A stretch of DNA of 64,000 nt from Gnetum montanum (lineage: Eukaryota > Streptophyta > Gnetopsida > Gnetales > Gnetaceae): positions 31,490 to 95,489 of the forward strand of contig MNCI01008292.1 in NCBI GenBank assembly GCA_015680685.1, given 5' to 3'. Below, in pieces: positions 48,851 through 59,389 of this stretch. The position numbers and the translations under genes are program-made. The notes below the pieces were generated by a model. That model made no database searches and was not told the DNA's origin. It saw only the letters and a list, made by a program, of their open reading frames with translations. Numbering within the stretch: the stretch's first letter is position 1; every line of letters begins with the position of its first letter.

Positions 48851-50559
48851 ATTCTAATCTTCAAGATTCTTAAGTGTTTTTCATCTTTTTGTTTTACAAT
48901 TTTTTATCATTTTCCTATTTCTTAATACAATTTTTGCTATTTCTTCTATTTGTTATTTTCATTTTCTTTGTTATTTAATCTCACTTGTGAATAAAACAAT
49001 CATGTAGCCCATTGAGGTGAGGTTTTCTTTATGTTATCAAGTCATAAGGGATTGATTATTTGGACATTGAGACCACGCCATCCATCCACTCATTCCATTA
49101 ATAAGAGGTTCTTACCCTGGTCATAATGATATTCTTTTCCATTAGCCAACCTAAAAATAAATTCATAATCATTGTGTTTGGGCAAAAGAGTGCAAAACCA
49201 AGGGGGAATGTAACGAGTCTGACATCAAGGGAATTTATGAATTCTCTTTGGTCACTTATGTACGTTCTATCATGTTGCTAAGGTTGTAATTATATCCTTG
49301 TATATCTAATGAAACATGGGAGTAAGAGTATCATAAAAAGGCACTGAATAATTTTTGCAAGTCCCACTAGAAAGACATGCATCAATGCCTGAAGTTTGGC
49401 AGCTTCTCAAAACTTCCAAAAAAAAATTGTGCCATCAAAAAGCTCCTCCCTTGGACAAAATGCCAAGTGATGTTACTCCTTATAGCTATGATAGTCTTAT
49501 GGTTGTTCGCTGACATGATGAAATGATATCTATGTGTCCTAACTTATGGTTTTGTGTAACATAGAGTTGTTATCTCAAATTGCTGGTTTTAACATGTGTG
49601 TTTTCTTGCATTCAACACCTTTAGTGCCTACAGACATTTTTAGGTGTGGTTATACAAGGGCATCATAGGCTAGAGCCTACTTTGGGGAGGATCCACATGG
49701 GTAACTTTTGTAACTTGTACTTATTTAAAAAAACCACATCATCCTATCCTCCAAAGCTTTTACCATCAACAACTCCACCTTCTCACACTTTTGGTGCCTC
49801 AAACCAATTCTCCACTTATCCCAAAACTATGGACCTAACCTCAAACCTGCCAACCAATCATAAAGCTTCATTTCTCATGCTCAATTGCCCCATTTAATGC
49901 ATATTCATGGACCCCAATATCAAGTACCTGATATTGGGTGGGAAGCAACATCAAATACCCAATATCGAGTAGTCAATATCAAGTCACACAAAACCTATAT
50001 ATATGACCCCCGCAGTGCCCAAACTTCATTCTCATCATTTGTAGCTAGGGGAGTTGTTCAAATTCTCTCATGACTTAGAGCTCTACACACCCACTTTCCA
50101 CTTGTGATATTTGGCTCTCTACCACTCTAATTTCCATGTCGTTTGAACCTATCTAAACTCAAAGTGTTCAAGTTAGTAATGGGGGGTGCTTGCATGGAAA
50201 ACTTGTTCCAATTTTTGATAATTTGCTATTGCCAAAAGGGTATTACAAGGGTAAGAGTGTTAAAAAATTTAGGTATTATCATGAATAATCAATTGTATTA
50301 ATGTCAAAAACCTTAATTTCTCCACCCAAGGAACCATAACCATCATTATAAGCCACACATAAGGAAAAAGGAACCAATTACGAAGGGTCATAAAAGATGA
50401 TAAACACTTTTTGGGGATTTTTTCTAAAAAATTTTCCAACTTTGCAATTATATGAACTAAGAACTTAATGAATTAAAGTCAAAAGTATGGTATACATTTG
50501 TTAATGGTAACCATCGACACCTTCGTAACACCTGATCTTTGCTTGATTGAAGATGCCCC
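48851..50559 (+). other. Spacer of A3, with blocks shared with A0
   Basis: No coding region supported. The part from 49200 onward is homologous to 40-1080 of the window. 48890-48980 is T-rich. A promoter-like cluster at 49910-50003 is listed separately. Confidence 0.5.
49910..50003 (+). promoter_or_regulatory. U3-like internal promoter upstream of the A3 accessory ORF
   Basis: Five (A/G)ATAT(C/T) words in about 70 bp (from 49916, ending near 49980) precede a TATA box CCTATATATA at 49994-50003. The A3 LTR has the same arrangement: ATATC words at 45400-45445, then CCTATAAATA. The accessory ORF starts about 560 bp downstream. Confidence 0.4.
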
Positions 50560-52309
50560 AAAATGACATGCATGAGGAGAACCTTCAAAGAGAGCAGTCA
50601 ACCACCCATGAGGTGGCTGAGGCCAACAAGGTGAACATGCAAAGCATGAGGAATAGGAAGCCCAATCATTTAGCATTCATCAAGGGGCTCCTATTATAGG
50701 ACAGCCGGTCCAAGGAGAGGCCACAGAACCACCAGTTCCTATGTAGCGACAACGTCTCACGTTGCCTCCTGTATGCCTTAAGATCATCAAAGAAAAGTCC
50801 ATGTTGACCATGATCATTGTGGAGATGAATTTTGGCCCATTTATGGAGTTTTCTTCAAATGCGGTTCGAACACACCTTCAAGCATTACCCTTATGGTCCA
50901 TTCTTTTAGACAGTGTCAAATGGTACATTGGTGAGACCCACCAATTCTGGCACAACAAAGATGAAGGCACCACTGTAAACATCTATGGAGTTAATGTCTC
51001 TTTTTTAGTCCAAGTAATTGTAGTAGCTCTTAATTTGCCAAATGAAGGGACTAAGGTAGCCCATTTTTCCACCAAATCTGACACTGATACCAAAAAACTA
51101 TGGTTGAAATGAGCATATGGCAAAGAAGAAAAAACATATAATGAACTGACTCTAGAGGAGAGGACATATTTCAAGATTAGGACATACCATCTATTTCCCA
51201 CCAAAGGACTGAACCAAATCACAACATATGCAACCAAGGGAAGCACCATTTTAATGGACAAATACATGGCCAATCTTCCCCGATTCTACTTCACTGAAAT
51301 TCAAAGGCAGTTTGAGGAGAAAAAGGTAGAAAAACCAACACTCCCATTTCCTTGCCTAATCAAAAATTTATGCAAATGCACTAGAATCCTAGAATATACA
51401 AATGATATCCCTAAGAAGGCTCAGAACACCTCTTTCGCCAAACTCCTCAAACCTACGACACCAAGAAAAGATCTTGGTGAAGAGCAAAAACCAGAGAAGG
51501 AAGAAAACCCAAAAGTAAAAGTGAACAGCACCTAGAAACACAAGATTCACCATCACCACTGCCACAAGATTACAAGCCCTCAATGAGTCATTTATAGAAA
51601 ATCACTAAGGCTATCAGTTGGGGAAGCAGAGATGAGTCCAATCTCTTCAAAGAAATCAATGATGCCATACATCCCACTATCTCAACCAATCCAACAAGGG
51701 AAGAGATCTCATTACAATCAAAAGGAGGATCCCAGTGGTCCAAGCAAATCTCTAGAAATGTCGCATCCTTCCAAGTGATGCTTGAAACTAGAGAAGATGC
51801 CATAGTTGTGGTAATGCAGCATCAAGATGTAGCAAGTGTAGCAAAAGTGATTATAGATCACATCAAAGAATCATTTAACATGTTTTTTGTACCCCCAGTA
51901 GATCTTACTAGGACCAAAGATGCACAAATGCTAGCTAAGACTTTGATGACTCCTACGGTGCATGAAGATGTACTTGATCATTTATTGCAGACAGGGCAAG
52001 TGATGACCACCCTTTTTGACATCCCTAATGATGTCACTGCAGCATAGTCAGATCTCATAGTTACTAAAGGGAAGCTGGTTATGGCTAAAGTTAGGGTAAA
52101 ACACATAAAAGTAGAAGTGCAAAGGTTACAATAAGATCTGACCACCCTGAGAGCTGAATAATGGGATCCTGCTCAATTTTTTGCACTTGACCAACTAGAA
52201 TAATTCAAGACAGAGCTGTTGGCTAAGCTGACTAAGGAGAGTGCAACTATAGAACAAGAAAAAAAGAAGGTAGTCTAGAATGCTTCAGCCACTAATGCAT
52301 AATACTATG
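50560..52309 (+). pseudogene. Env-position accessory ORF of A3, interrupted by B2
   Basis: Three main open segments. 50762-51112 contains FGPFMEFSSNAV, ALPLW, W-Y-I-G-E-THQFW, INIYGVNVSF-like and ALNLPNEGTKV. 51120-51535 contains TYFKIRTYHLFPTKGLN, a repeated K-P-T-x-P-F-P-C-L motif area and a Lys/Glu-rich tail. 51775-52290 has VMQHQDVASVAKV and helical, probably coiled-coil sequence (LSAKLTKESATIEQEKKK-like). It is homologous in layout to A1 11880-14480 and to the helical exons of the B2 module. No signal peptide or membrane anchor is evident. The function is not known; these ORFs are only called env-like by position. Confidence 0.6.
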
Positions 52310-53453
52310 TGTACCGCCTGAAATCGTCGATCCCCGGCTGGAAGGGAAAAACAGAGACCGCGGGATCGCAGGACGAGCACAGATGACCCTACCTTCGCCT
52401 GAGGGCGAGCTGGAATGCACGAAGGTAGGGTACCTTAGGTGGTCCGGACGCAGATCAGACAAGGATTTCCCTGAGCGCCACCGAAGTGTTATACGCTGGG
52501 TTATGCATAAACCGTTTAACGGGCGTAAAACGGAGCGAAGTGTAAACAAGGCGCGAACAAAATGTAGACGACGTAACAGCGTAAACAAGGCGTATGCAGC
52601 GTAAACAGGGTGTAGACAGCATAAAGCATAAACAAGGCGTGTACAGCGTAAACAGTGTAAACAAGGCGTAGACAGCGTAGACAGAGCGTAAATGTAAACT
52701 CTCGTAAGCAGAAGCAGCGTGAACACAGCGTAAATTGTAAACTGTAAACTGTATTATGGAGTGGAAATGTGGTGCACCGGTCTAACGCAGTTGTGGCTGA
52801 ACACAAGGTAGACGTAAAGCCCTAGTGGGTGCAGGGAAGCGGCTGGTTCGCACGATAGGCGGAGCGTAGAGACTGTGCTCGGCGTACAGGACTTCTAGCG
52901 TAGAGGGTTTCAGGATCTGGTTTGCAGCGTAATTTCTCTGGGTCTACTCTGGTAAATTTTTGCCGACCTTGAAAATGCAGAAAACTGGGCTTTTTATAGG
53001 TGGGGTTTTACTAGGAAAATCGGGTTGGGAGACACGTGGCATGTCGACCGGGTGCGTACAATTTAGAAATATGGTATACGTTGGGCGTATACGCTACATC
53101 AGCCCAGCGTATACGCTGGGCGTATACGCTGGACTTGCTGGGCATGTGAACTTTGGTGGACGCTGGGCGTATATGCTGATGGACGCTGGCGTATACGCTG
53201 ATGAATGTTGGCCACCAAATTACTTCAATTCTTGCTCCTGTTGCACCTGCTGAGTATACATGTGAGGCGTGTATGCTGGGCGTCGGGCGTATACGCTGGG
53301 CGTATACGCTGGCGCAACACTTGGTAAAAACCAAGTGTTTCGATCCTCAAAATTGCCATGTGTGACTCCAAATGTAGCCAAGGTCGTCTGAGGGTCCCGG
53401 GGACCTGTTTCTTGCTGGACAAATGCCAAACTCGAAATTTTTATGGTGTTTCA
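52310..53453 (-). repeat. Probable 3' LTR of B2
   Basis: Plus-strand text starts TGTACCGCC and ends GTGTTTCA, next to the inverted PPT 'ttggcccctctttgttg' (53454-53470). The minus-strand TATA box CTATAAAAAG is at about 52993-53002. The U3 part (53070-53310) is filled with the palindrome GCGTATACGC. The R/U5 part (52500-52720) is filled with AGCGTAAAC/GCGTAGAC words. The 5' LTR is not in the window, so limits rest on TG/CA, the PPT and the A3 break. Confidence 0.6.
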
Positions 53454-54627
53454 TTGGCCCCTCTTTGTTGACGCTTGGAGGAATCGACCCGAGAAGCGTC
53501 GACAAAGAAGTGCAAAACACCACAAACAACTTGATAAAGGCTTTGTCCTTTGCCACTTGACTAGACGTCATCGTATCGTGTTTAGTAGTGTATGGGATTG
53601 AAAATGTGAGATTGGTAGTTGGTAGGAGAGAAGGGATTGTGGGGATTGGTGACTGCCCCAAGGGATTATGCTGCGGAAATGGGATGCTCAGGTGTGCGGC
53701 ATGCTGGTCCTCGTCGATAGCCATTTTTTTTGGGCAGACTCGGAATTCAGGCATGCGATGCGCGTCCTTTGGCGGAACAGTGCTCTTGTTTAGTGTTCAA
53801 GAGAGCTTGTTGTCGGTGCCAAAGCCACAGGGTGATGTTTTGCATTCTTTGGAGGAACAGCACCCTTTTTGGGGAGACTGTAAGCAGAGAGCCAAAGCCA
53901 TGCAACAGGATATTTCTTGATTGCTTTTGACATGAGTACCTATTTTCAAGACCGATACCTTCCCGCCTGGGGCTTGTATGGGAAGTGCCAAGGGTCCCAT
54001 TTTTTTTTTCTTTTTTTTTGAACTTGGTCTTGTACTCATGCGCGAATGTTGTGTTTTGTGTGTTGCGACTGCTGTAATGTTTTGCAGTGTGCAATAGTTT
54101 GATGGACAGATAGTGAATTTTCGGGGAATGGGAATGTATGGGTTAACGGTTTGATTTAGTCTTGCAAGGTGGGTTAATGGACATTGCCTCATCCTGTTGC
54201 CTATGATGAAATGCACTCTTGTACGAGAACTTCTGGGTGTCATCCTGCAAACATAACTCCAAGGAGACAAGAAAACCATGAGTGAATAACTAAGCTTAGA
54301 TTTAAACAGCTGCAGGTGAACAAAAATATCGGGGGCAGCTCTAAGCACTGAGTGGGAATGTCAACGATGTTGATGAGATTGTGTGCCGATGAGGGATGCA
54401 ATGATTCTGATGAATGAATATGGCTGTGGAGTGAAGAGTCAGAGATGAACGTGCCATTTTACAATCTTAACGGACTATCATGGGTTAGTTTTATGTCGTA
54501 ACCCGTTGGACATTGCCCATTTAGCGTCGTGGCAGACGTTACGTTGCCAATTTCGAGTCTTAACGGACCATGAATAGGCAAGCTAATTTATAGTCTTAGC
54601 GGACTCTGATGGCTGCGACTGTTTTGT
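53454..54627 (-). other. 3' untranslated region of B2
   Basis: It holds the PPT next to the LTR and an inverted repeat around it (53467-53505: TTGTTGACGCTTGG ... CGTCGACAA). The minus-strand open frames at 53347-53754 and 53797-54348 show no recognisable family and are probably not genes. 54470-54627 contains diverged units of the neighbouring minisatellite. Confidence 0.45.
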
Positions 54628-55037
54628 GGTATCAGTTTATAGTCATAATCCAGGACTTATTTGTTGTATCAGTTTATAGTCGTGATTCCAGGACTAATCT
54701 GTGGTATCAGTTTATAGTCGTGATTCCAGGACTAATTTGTGGTATCAATTTATAGTCGTGATTCCAGGACTAATCTGTGGTATCAGTTTATAGTCATAAT
54801 CCAGGACTTGTCTATGGTATCAGTTTATAGTCGTGATTCCAGGACTAATCTGTGGCATCAGTTTATCGTCATGATTCCCGGACGAATCTGTGGTATCAGT
54901 TTATCGTCATGATTCCAGGACAAATCTGTGGTATCAGTTTATCGTCATGATTCCAGGTTGAATCTTTGGTATCAGTGTATAGTCGTGATTCCAGGACTAA
55001 TCTGTGGTATCAGTTTATAGTCGTGATTCTAGGACTA
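54628..55037. repeat. 38-bp minisatellite, about 11 copies, 3' of B2 pol
   Basis: The unit reads GGTATCAGTTTATAGTCGTG then ATTCCAGGACTAATCTGT. Copies differ by a few substitutions and one-base indels (for example TCATAATCC for TCGTGATTCC). It lies between the integrase end and the LTR. Tat/Ogre elements are known for variable tandem repeats at this place. Confidence 0.9.
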
Positions 55038-55079
55038 GTACGTACCTGAGCTCAAATTTATGTATAAAACGGTTTCAGG

Positions 55080-56370
55080 AACAAGTGAGTGGTTGGATTT
55101 GCAAATTCTTTTCCGTCCATGTCGGCTAACTTGAAAGCTCCGTTGTTGAATGATTTGATCACCAGGTAAGGCCCTTCCCAGTTGACTGAGAATTTATCTG
55201 GGTGCTCTCGAACAGCCTTAAGCACGAGGTCTCCTTCTTTGATGGGGCGTTTATGAACGTCATGCCGATGTCATTGCCGCTGTTGTTTTTGGTACCATTC
55301 GATCTGATCAAGTGCGCGTACGCGCTCCTCCTCCACCGAGTCCAGGTCAATGATGCGTAGATCATTGTTTTGCCCGTTGTCGAGAAGTCCAGAAACCGTG
55401 ATCCTTAGAGATGGTACCTGTAATTCCAAAGGTAAAATAGCTTCTGAACCGTAAACAAGACTGTATGGAGTTTTACCTATCGAAGTCCGATGTGTAGTAC
55501 GATATGCCCACAATGCATACACCAGTTGTTCGTGCCATCTTCGTTTACTTTGAGCAAGCATCTTTTTGAGTATTGTAATGATTGTCTTATTTGTCACTTC
55601 TGCCTGCCCATTGCTCTGAGGATAGTAAGGGGATGAAAATGAATGTTTGATCCCTATACTATCACAAAACGTTTTGGTCTCAACACTGCTAAATTACGGC
55701 CCGTTGTCTGTGATGATTGTCATGGGAATGCCAAAACGGGTTACAATGTTTTCGAGGATGAAGTGGCACATGTGTTTAGAAGTAGTTTTTCGAAGGGGCG
55801 CAGCTTCCACCCATTTCGTGAAATATTCGATTGCTGTTATGATAAAACTATGCCCGGCAGAAGATGTGGGTGTTATCGGGCCTATAAGGTCCAATCCCCA
55901 CTTCTGGAAGGGCCATGTGATCTGTGTTGTGTGCAACTCATTTGGTGGGATATGGATTAGATTACTGTGTTTTTGACAAGTACTACATGTTCTGACCTTG
56001 GACAGACAATCGTACTCCATGTGTGGCCAATAGTAGCCTAAGTGTCTTATTTTGGTTGCCATTGCCTTCGGTGCAATGTGTCCCCCGCATATTCTGTCAT
56101 GTACTTGTTCAACAATTGTTTGGGCTTCGGTACTATTGACGCATGTCAGCAGTATGCCCTCGTAGGATCGGCGACACAATGTGTCTCCTATTAGTGTGTA
56201 TTGTCTAGAACGTTTGCATCCTACGTCCTTTTGTGCATTTGTTAAATGTTGTGGCGTTTCGCCGCGCAGAAGATATTCCTCTACATCATCGTACCATTCA
56301 GTAGCGTGTGTTGTACTGACAGATGCGATTGGCAGCATGTCGAGAGTATTAGTTATGGGCTCGGCACAAC
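55080..56370 (-). pseudogene. Integrase of B2, two in-frame stops
   Basis: Zinc-binding region: VHDRICGGH and C-x2-C as CSTC (about 55970-56100). Core: WGLDLIGPI with the first catalytic Asp (about 55890), TKWVEAAP, then ITDNGP with the second Asp (55694-55710), and NGQAEVTNK with the catalytic Glu (about 55595). All three catalytic residues are present. The frame is broken by TAA right after DNGP (at 55691-55693) and by TGA in the C-terminal domain (about 55268-55270). The C-terminal part reads GDLVLKAVREHPDKF, NWEGPYLV and ADMDGKEF. Apart from the stops the sequence is well preserved, so the element is fairly young. Confidence 0.85.
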
Positions 56371-56429
56371 TGGTTACGGAGCTTGGTAACGCGTAAAACA
56401 TGTCAGGGGATATGTTTAAGGCCAAGGTT

Positions 56430-56800
56430 GCTAATGCGTCTGCAATGGTATTGTCATTCCTAGAGACGTGTTGGACATCAACGCTTTCGAATCGTTTAAG
56501 TAGGTTTTTGGCCAAATCATAGTATGGTTGTAAGTGTTGCGCTTTACACATATAGACGTCTGTGACTTGGTCTATGACGAGTTGTGAGTCCCCTCTGACT
56601 ACAAGCCGTGTAATGTCTGAAGCTAGTGCGGCCGCGAGACCTCTAAGGAGGTCTTCATACTCTACTATGTTATTAGTACAATGAAAGTCGAAGCGATAAG
56701 CAAAAGGTTTAATTTCCCCAGAGGGGTATGTGATTACAGCAGCAACACTTCCTCCTTGAGAGGTGGATGCTCCATTGAAGTTTAGAATGGCATCGTAGTT
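56430..56800 (-). CDS. Archaeal-type RNase H (aRH) domain of B2
   Basis: Part of the 741-codon frame 55694-57919. Order: YDAILNFNGASTSQGGS, then PFAYRFDFHCTNN, EYEDLLRGL with the catalytic Glu, RGDSQLVIDQV with the catalytic Asp, and RNDNTIADALATLA with the last Asp. The first catalytic position, normally Asp in '(F/V)DGAS', is Asn. The older copy B1 has the same Asn, so the loss probably predates both insertions. The domain may be structural or need another metal ligand; alternatively both copies are defective. Confidence 0.8.
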
Positions 56801-58240
56801 ATCTGGCACCGTATCTATTGCATTTACACTTTCGTCTGGGAATTCGGGTTCTATTGTACCTAGATCGTGTGTTGGCGATGTAGTCATTTGATTTACTATG
56901 GCTTGGCCTTTGACTGACGATTGTGCTACGTAGCGCAGGTCAAACTCAGCTATGATGGCCTTCCAATGGGCTATCTTGCTTGATTCGTAGATATTTCCAG
57001 TTATAGCTCTGAGTACATTATCTTTGCAAATTATGTTAGCCTGATTTTGGAACAGATAATGTCGCCATTTCTTTAAAGAGAAAACTAAAGCTAAACATGA
57101 CTTTTCTACGTCATTGTATCCTTTTTTTTGGGCAACTAATGCATGGCTCAGGTAGTATACAGGGACTTCAGTTCCGTCATCTTGTTTCTGGCAAAGCATA
57201 GACGCGATTGAGGATTCTGATGTGGCCAGGTAGATGTAAAACGGCTTGTCGTTTTTGGGTGGGTACACCGTGGGTAGTCGAGCGAGTGTCGTTTTAATGT
57301 TGTCGAATGCTTCTTGGCACTGTGGGGTCCATTTGAAATGGACATTTTTGCGTAGTAGGTGGTTCATAGGTGTTCGTTTATCTGTCAATTTTTCTATGAA
57401 CCTCCTGATGAACTGTAATCGACCTTGTAGCCCTCGAAGTTTGGTTAGGTTGCTAGGCGATTTCAGGCTTGTAATGGCCTTAACCTTATCGGGGTCTACC
57501 CATATCCCTACTTCTGATGTTACGAATCCAAGCAGTTTACCTGTCTTGACGCCGAAGACGCATTTCTTTGGGTTAAGCCTTAGTTCATATTTTAGACAAC
57601 GTTTTAACACTAAGTCAAGATCCTGTACATGTTGTTCTGACGTCTTTGATTTAACCACTATGTCATCCACGTAATCATTGAGCAAATGTAAGATGTAATC
57701 GCTGAATATGTATGTCATCGCCCTTTGATATGTGGCCCCAGTGTTCTTGAGACCGAAAGGCATCATCGTATAACAAAAGGTTCCCCAAGGTGTCATAAAA
57801 GTGGTTCGAAGCTGGTGTTCTGGATTAATACATATCTGGTTATATCCCGAGAACCCATCCATAAAAGATAACAGGGCATGCCCAGCGGTTGAGTCAACTA
57901 ATTGATCAATGCTAAGCAAGGGGAAGTCATCTTTTATGGTTGCTACGTTGAGGTCTCAGAAGTCAATGCATAGGCGGATACTTCCGTTCTTCTTTGGGAC
58001 TATAACCATGTTTGACACCCACTCGGCGTAATCAATAGCCCTAATGAAACCAACTTGGTAGAGCTTAGTAATCTCACTACGAACTGCTAATGCTACCTCG
58101 AGTTTGACCTTTCGCGCTTTCTGTTTCACTGGCCTTAGTCTCGAATCAAGGATAATGTTGTGCTGGATGATACGAGGGTCTAGTCCGGGCATGTTTGTAT
58201 AGGACCAAGCAAACGCTTTCATATTTTCCCTAAGCACGTT
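56801..58240 (-). pseudogene. Reverse transcriptase and RNase H of B2
   Basis: RT N-terminal part at 57956-58237: TNMPGLDPRII, EITKLYQVGFIRAIDYAEWV, VPKKNGSIRLCIDF, followed by TGA where an Arg codon is expected. It continues from 57919: LLSFMDGFSGYNQI, TPWGTFCYTMMPFGLKNTGATYQRAM, the catalytic NDYVDDIVV (about 57670), then LRLNPKKCVFGV and GKLLGF. Tether/RNase H: FIYLA-like and VYYLSHAL, SLKKWRHYLF (57080-57240). The YVDD box is intact. Only one stop separates the two RT pieces. Confidence 0.88.
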
Positions 58241-58284
58241 TTCGATATCTCTAGCTAGATGCGGTTCTAGTAATGCGCTTAATT

Positions 58285-58644
58285 TTAGAATTTAATTTCC
58301 CCATCAGGCAAGGTGATGGGAGTTTCGGTTAGAGGATCTTTGGTAATATTTTCGGCTTCTATGTCGAGGGATTTTGTCATACCCTCATAGTCATTAACCT
58401 TTTGCTGTGTTGAAGCTATTATTGCGTTGTTTGTTGATGAGCTCACATGGATGAGATTCATGTCGATATTCCTTTCAACCTCGATGTATGGTCCATCAAT
58501 AACTAACGGCTTAGTTAAGCGCTTGCAATCCATTAGGCTAGTTCCTGTCAATAAATAGAGAGCTTGGTGAGATAGCGACGGTCGTTTTATGTCTTTTGGC
58601 AATTTTAGTGTATATGTATGAAAGTGGATTAATGTGATAGTAAA
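58285..58644 (-). CDS. Open frame just upstream of RT in B2
   Basis: Reads into the RT from the right: LLTGTSLMDCKRLTKPLV, VERNIDMNLIHVSSSTNN and TPITLPDGEIKF, then a stop. It could be the N-terminal extension of RT after a splice acceptor, or the end of a linker domain. It has no recognisable protease motif. The open frame continues through the 30-bp repeat as a 10-residue repeat (P-G-K-A-L-N-C-R-S-L), because 30 is a multiple of three. Confidence 0.4.
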   Translation of the reverse strand, partial: FTITLIHFHTYTLKLPKDIKRPSLSHQALYLLTGTSLMDCKRLTKPLVIDGPYIEVERNIDMNLIHVSSSTNNAIIASTQQKVNDYEGMTKSLDIEAENITKDPLTETPITLPDGEIKF

Positions 58645-58797
58645 ACGGCAGTTTAATGCCTTACCGGGTAACGAACGGCAGTTTAATGCCTTATCAGGCA
58701 ACGAACGACAGTTTAATGCCTTACCGGGCAACAAACGGCAGTTTAATGCCTTACCGGGCAAGGAACGGCAGTTTAATGCTTTACCGGGCAAGGAACG
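58645..58797. repeat. 30-bp minisatellite, five copies
   Basis: Unit ACGGCAGTTTAATGCCTTAC then CGGGCAACGA, with one to three substitutions per copy. Shares the AGTTTA core with the arrays at 54628 and 63376. It lies between the RT-side open frame and the opposite-strand promoter. Confidence 0.9.
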
Positions 58798-58980
58798 GTG
58801 TCATTTGTCCCTCCGAGCGTGAGCGTGGCAATTTAATGCAGAAATTTTGCGTTTCATTTGGTTTATGTATGTAATTTTTATATATTTTTGAAAAAATTTA
58901 AGGCAAATCTGAAAAAGCACGAAAAAAGAGGCAAAAAGTAAGAAAAATCGAAGGGCGGCGGCGGCATCAGCGTCGGCGTG

Positions 58981-58990
58981 CTATAAAAAG
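58981..58990 (+). promoter_or_regulatory. TATA box of the opposite-strand module
   Basis: CTATAAAAAG, about 130 bp upstream of the first ATG (59120). The same 10-mer is the TATA box of the B2 LTR on the other strand. A 27-bp direct repeat (starting TCATTTGTCCCTCCG) occurs on either side, at about 58800 and 59012. Three copies of AACCCCAGCGTAGACG follow in the leader (59048-59115). Confidence 0.5.
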
Positions 58991-59389
58991 GGGAAAAGGG
59001 GCTTCATTTGTCATTTGTCCCTCCGAGCGTGAGCGTGAACTGCGGCTAAACCCCAGCGTAGACGTCGAGCGAAACCCCAGCGTAGACGCCGAGAGAGAAA
59101 CCCCAGCGTAGACGCCTAGATGGGCAGAGGCAAAGAAATGGAAGGCCGAGGAAAGAAAGGACTAGAGCTGACGTTCGCGGAGGAGAGCGAGGCGATGCTG
59201 CAGTGCCTACCCCGCCTGAGCCTTCCCGCATGGCCTGGATCTTCCAGCAAGTAGGCTCTTGACTCTGTTTTGTTTATTTTTTCCGCGTCTGTTTTTGTAG
59301 CGTAGACAGTTAGCATACAGGGTTTCGGCATATACACCGAGCGTAAAGGGTTCAGGGTATTGTACCAGCGTAGACGCCGCGTGTGTTGT

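Larger units (their letters stand above)
45378..52309 (+). mobile_element. Athila-like element A3, 5' portion, lacking pol
   Basis: 5' LTR (45378-46230), PBS (46232-46249), gag (46380 to about 48850), spacer (to 50559) and accessory ORF (50560-52309). No protease, RT, RNase H or integrase sequence is visible between gag and the spacer. The element is cut at 52309 by the B2 LTR, so its 3' end lies outside the window. The base before the LTR is the end of 'actag', a possible target duplication. Confidence 0.7.

Noticed and set aside
52555-52750. Regularly spaced AGCGTAAAC words resembling a CRISPR-like array
   Set aside because: Spacing is irregular, spacers are themselves variants of the repeat, and it lies in a plant LTR.
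53797-54348. 183-codon minus-strand ORF in the B2 3' UTR
   Set aside because: No recognisable family, a poly-Lys run from a homopolymer tract, and overlapping open frames on the other strand; more likely a chance ORF in GC-richer DNA.
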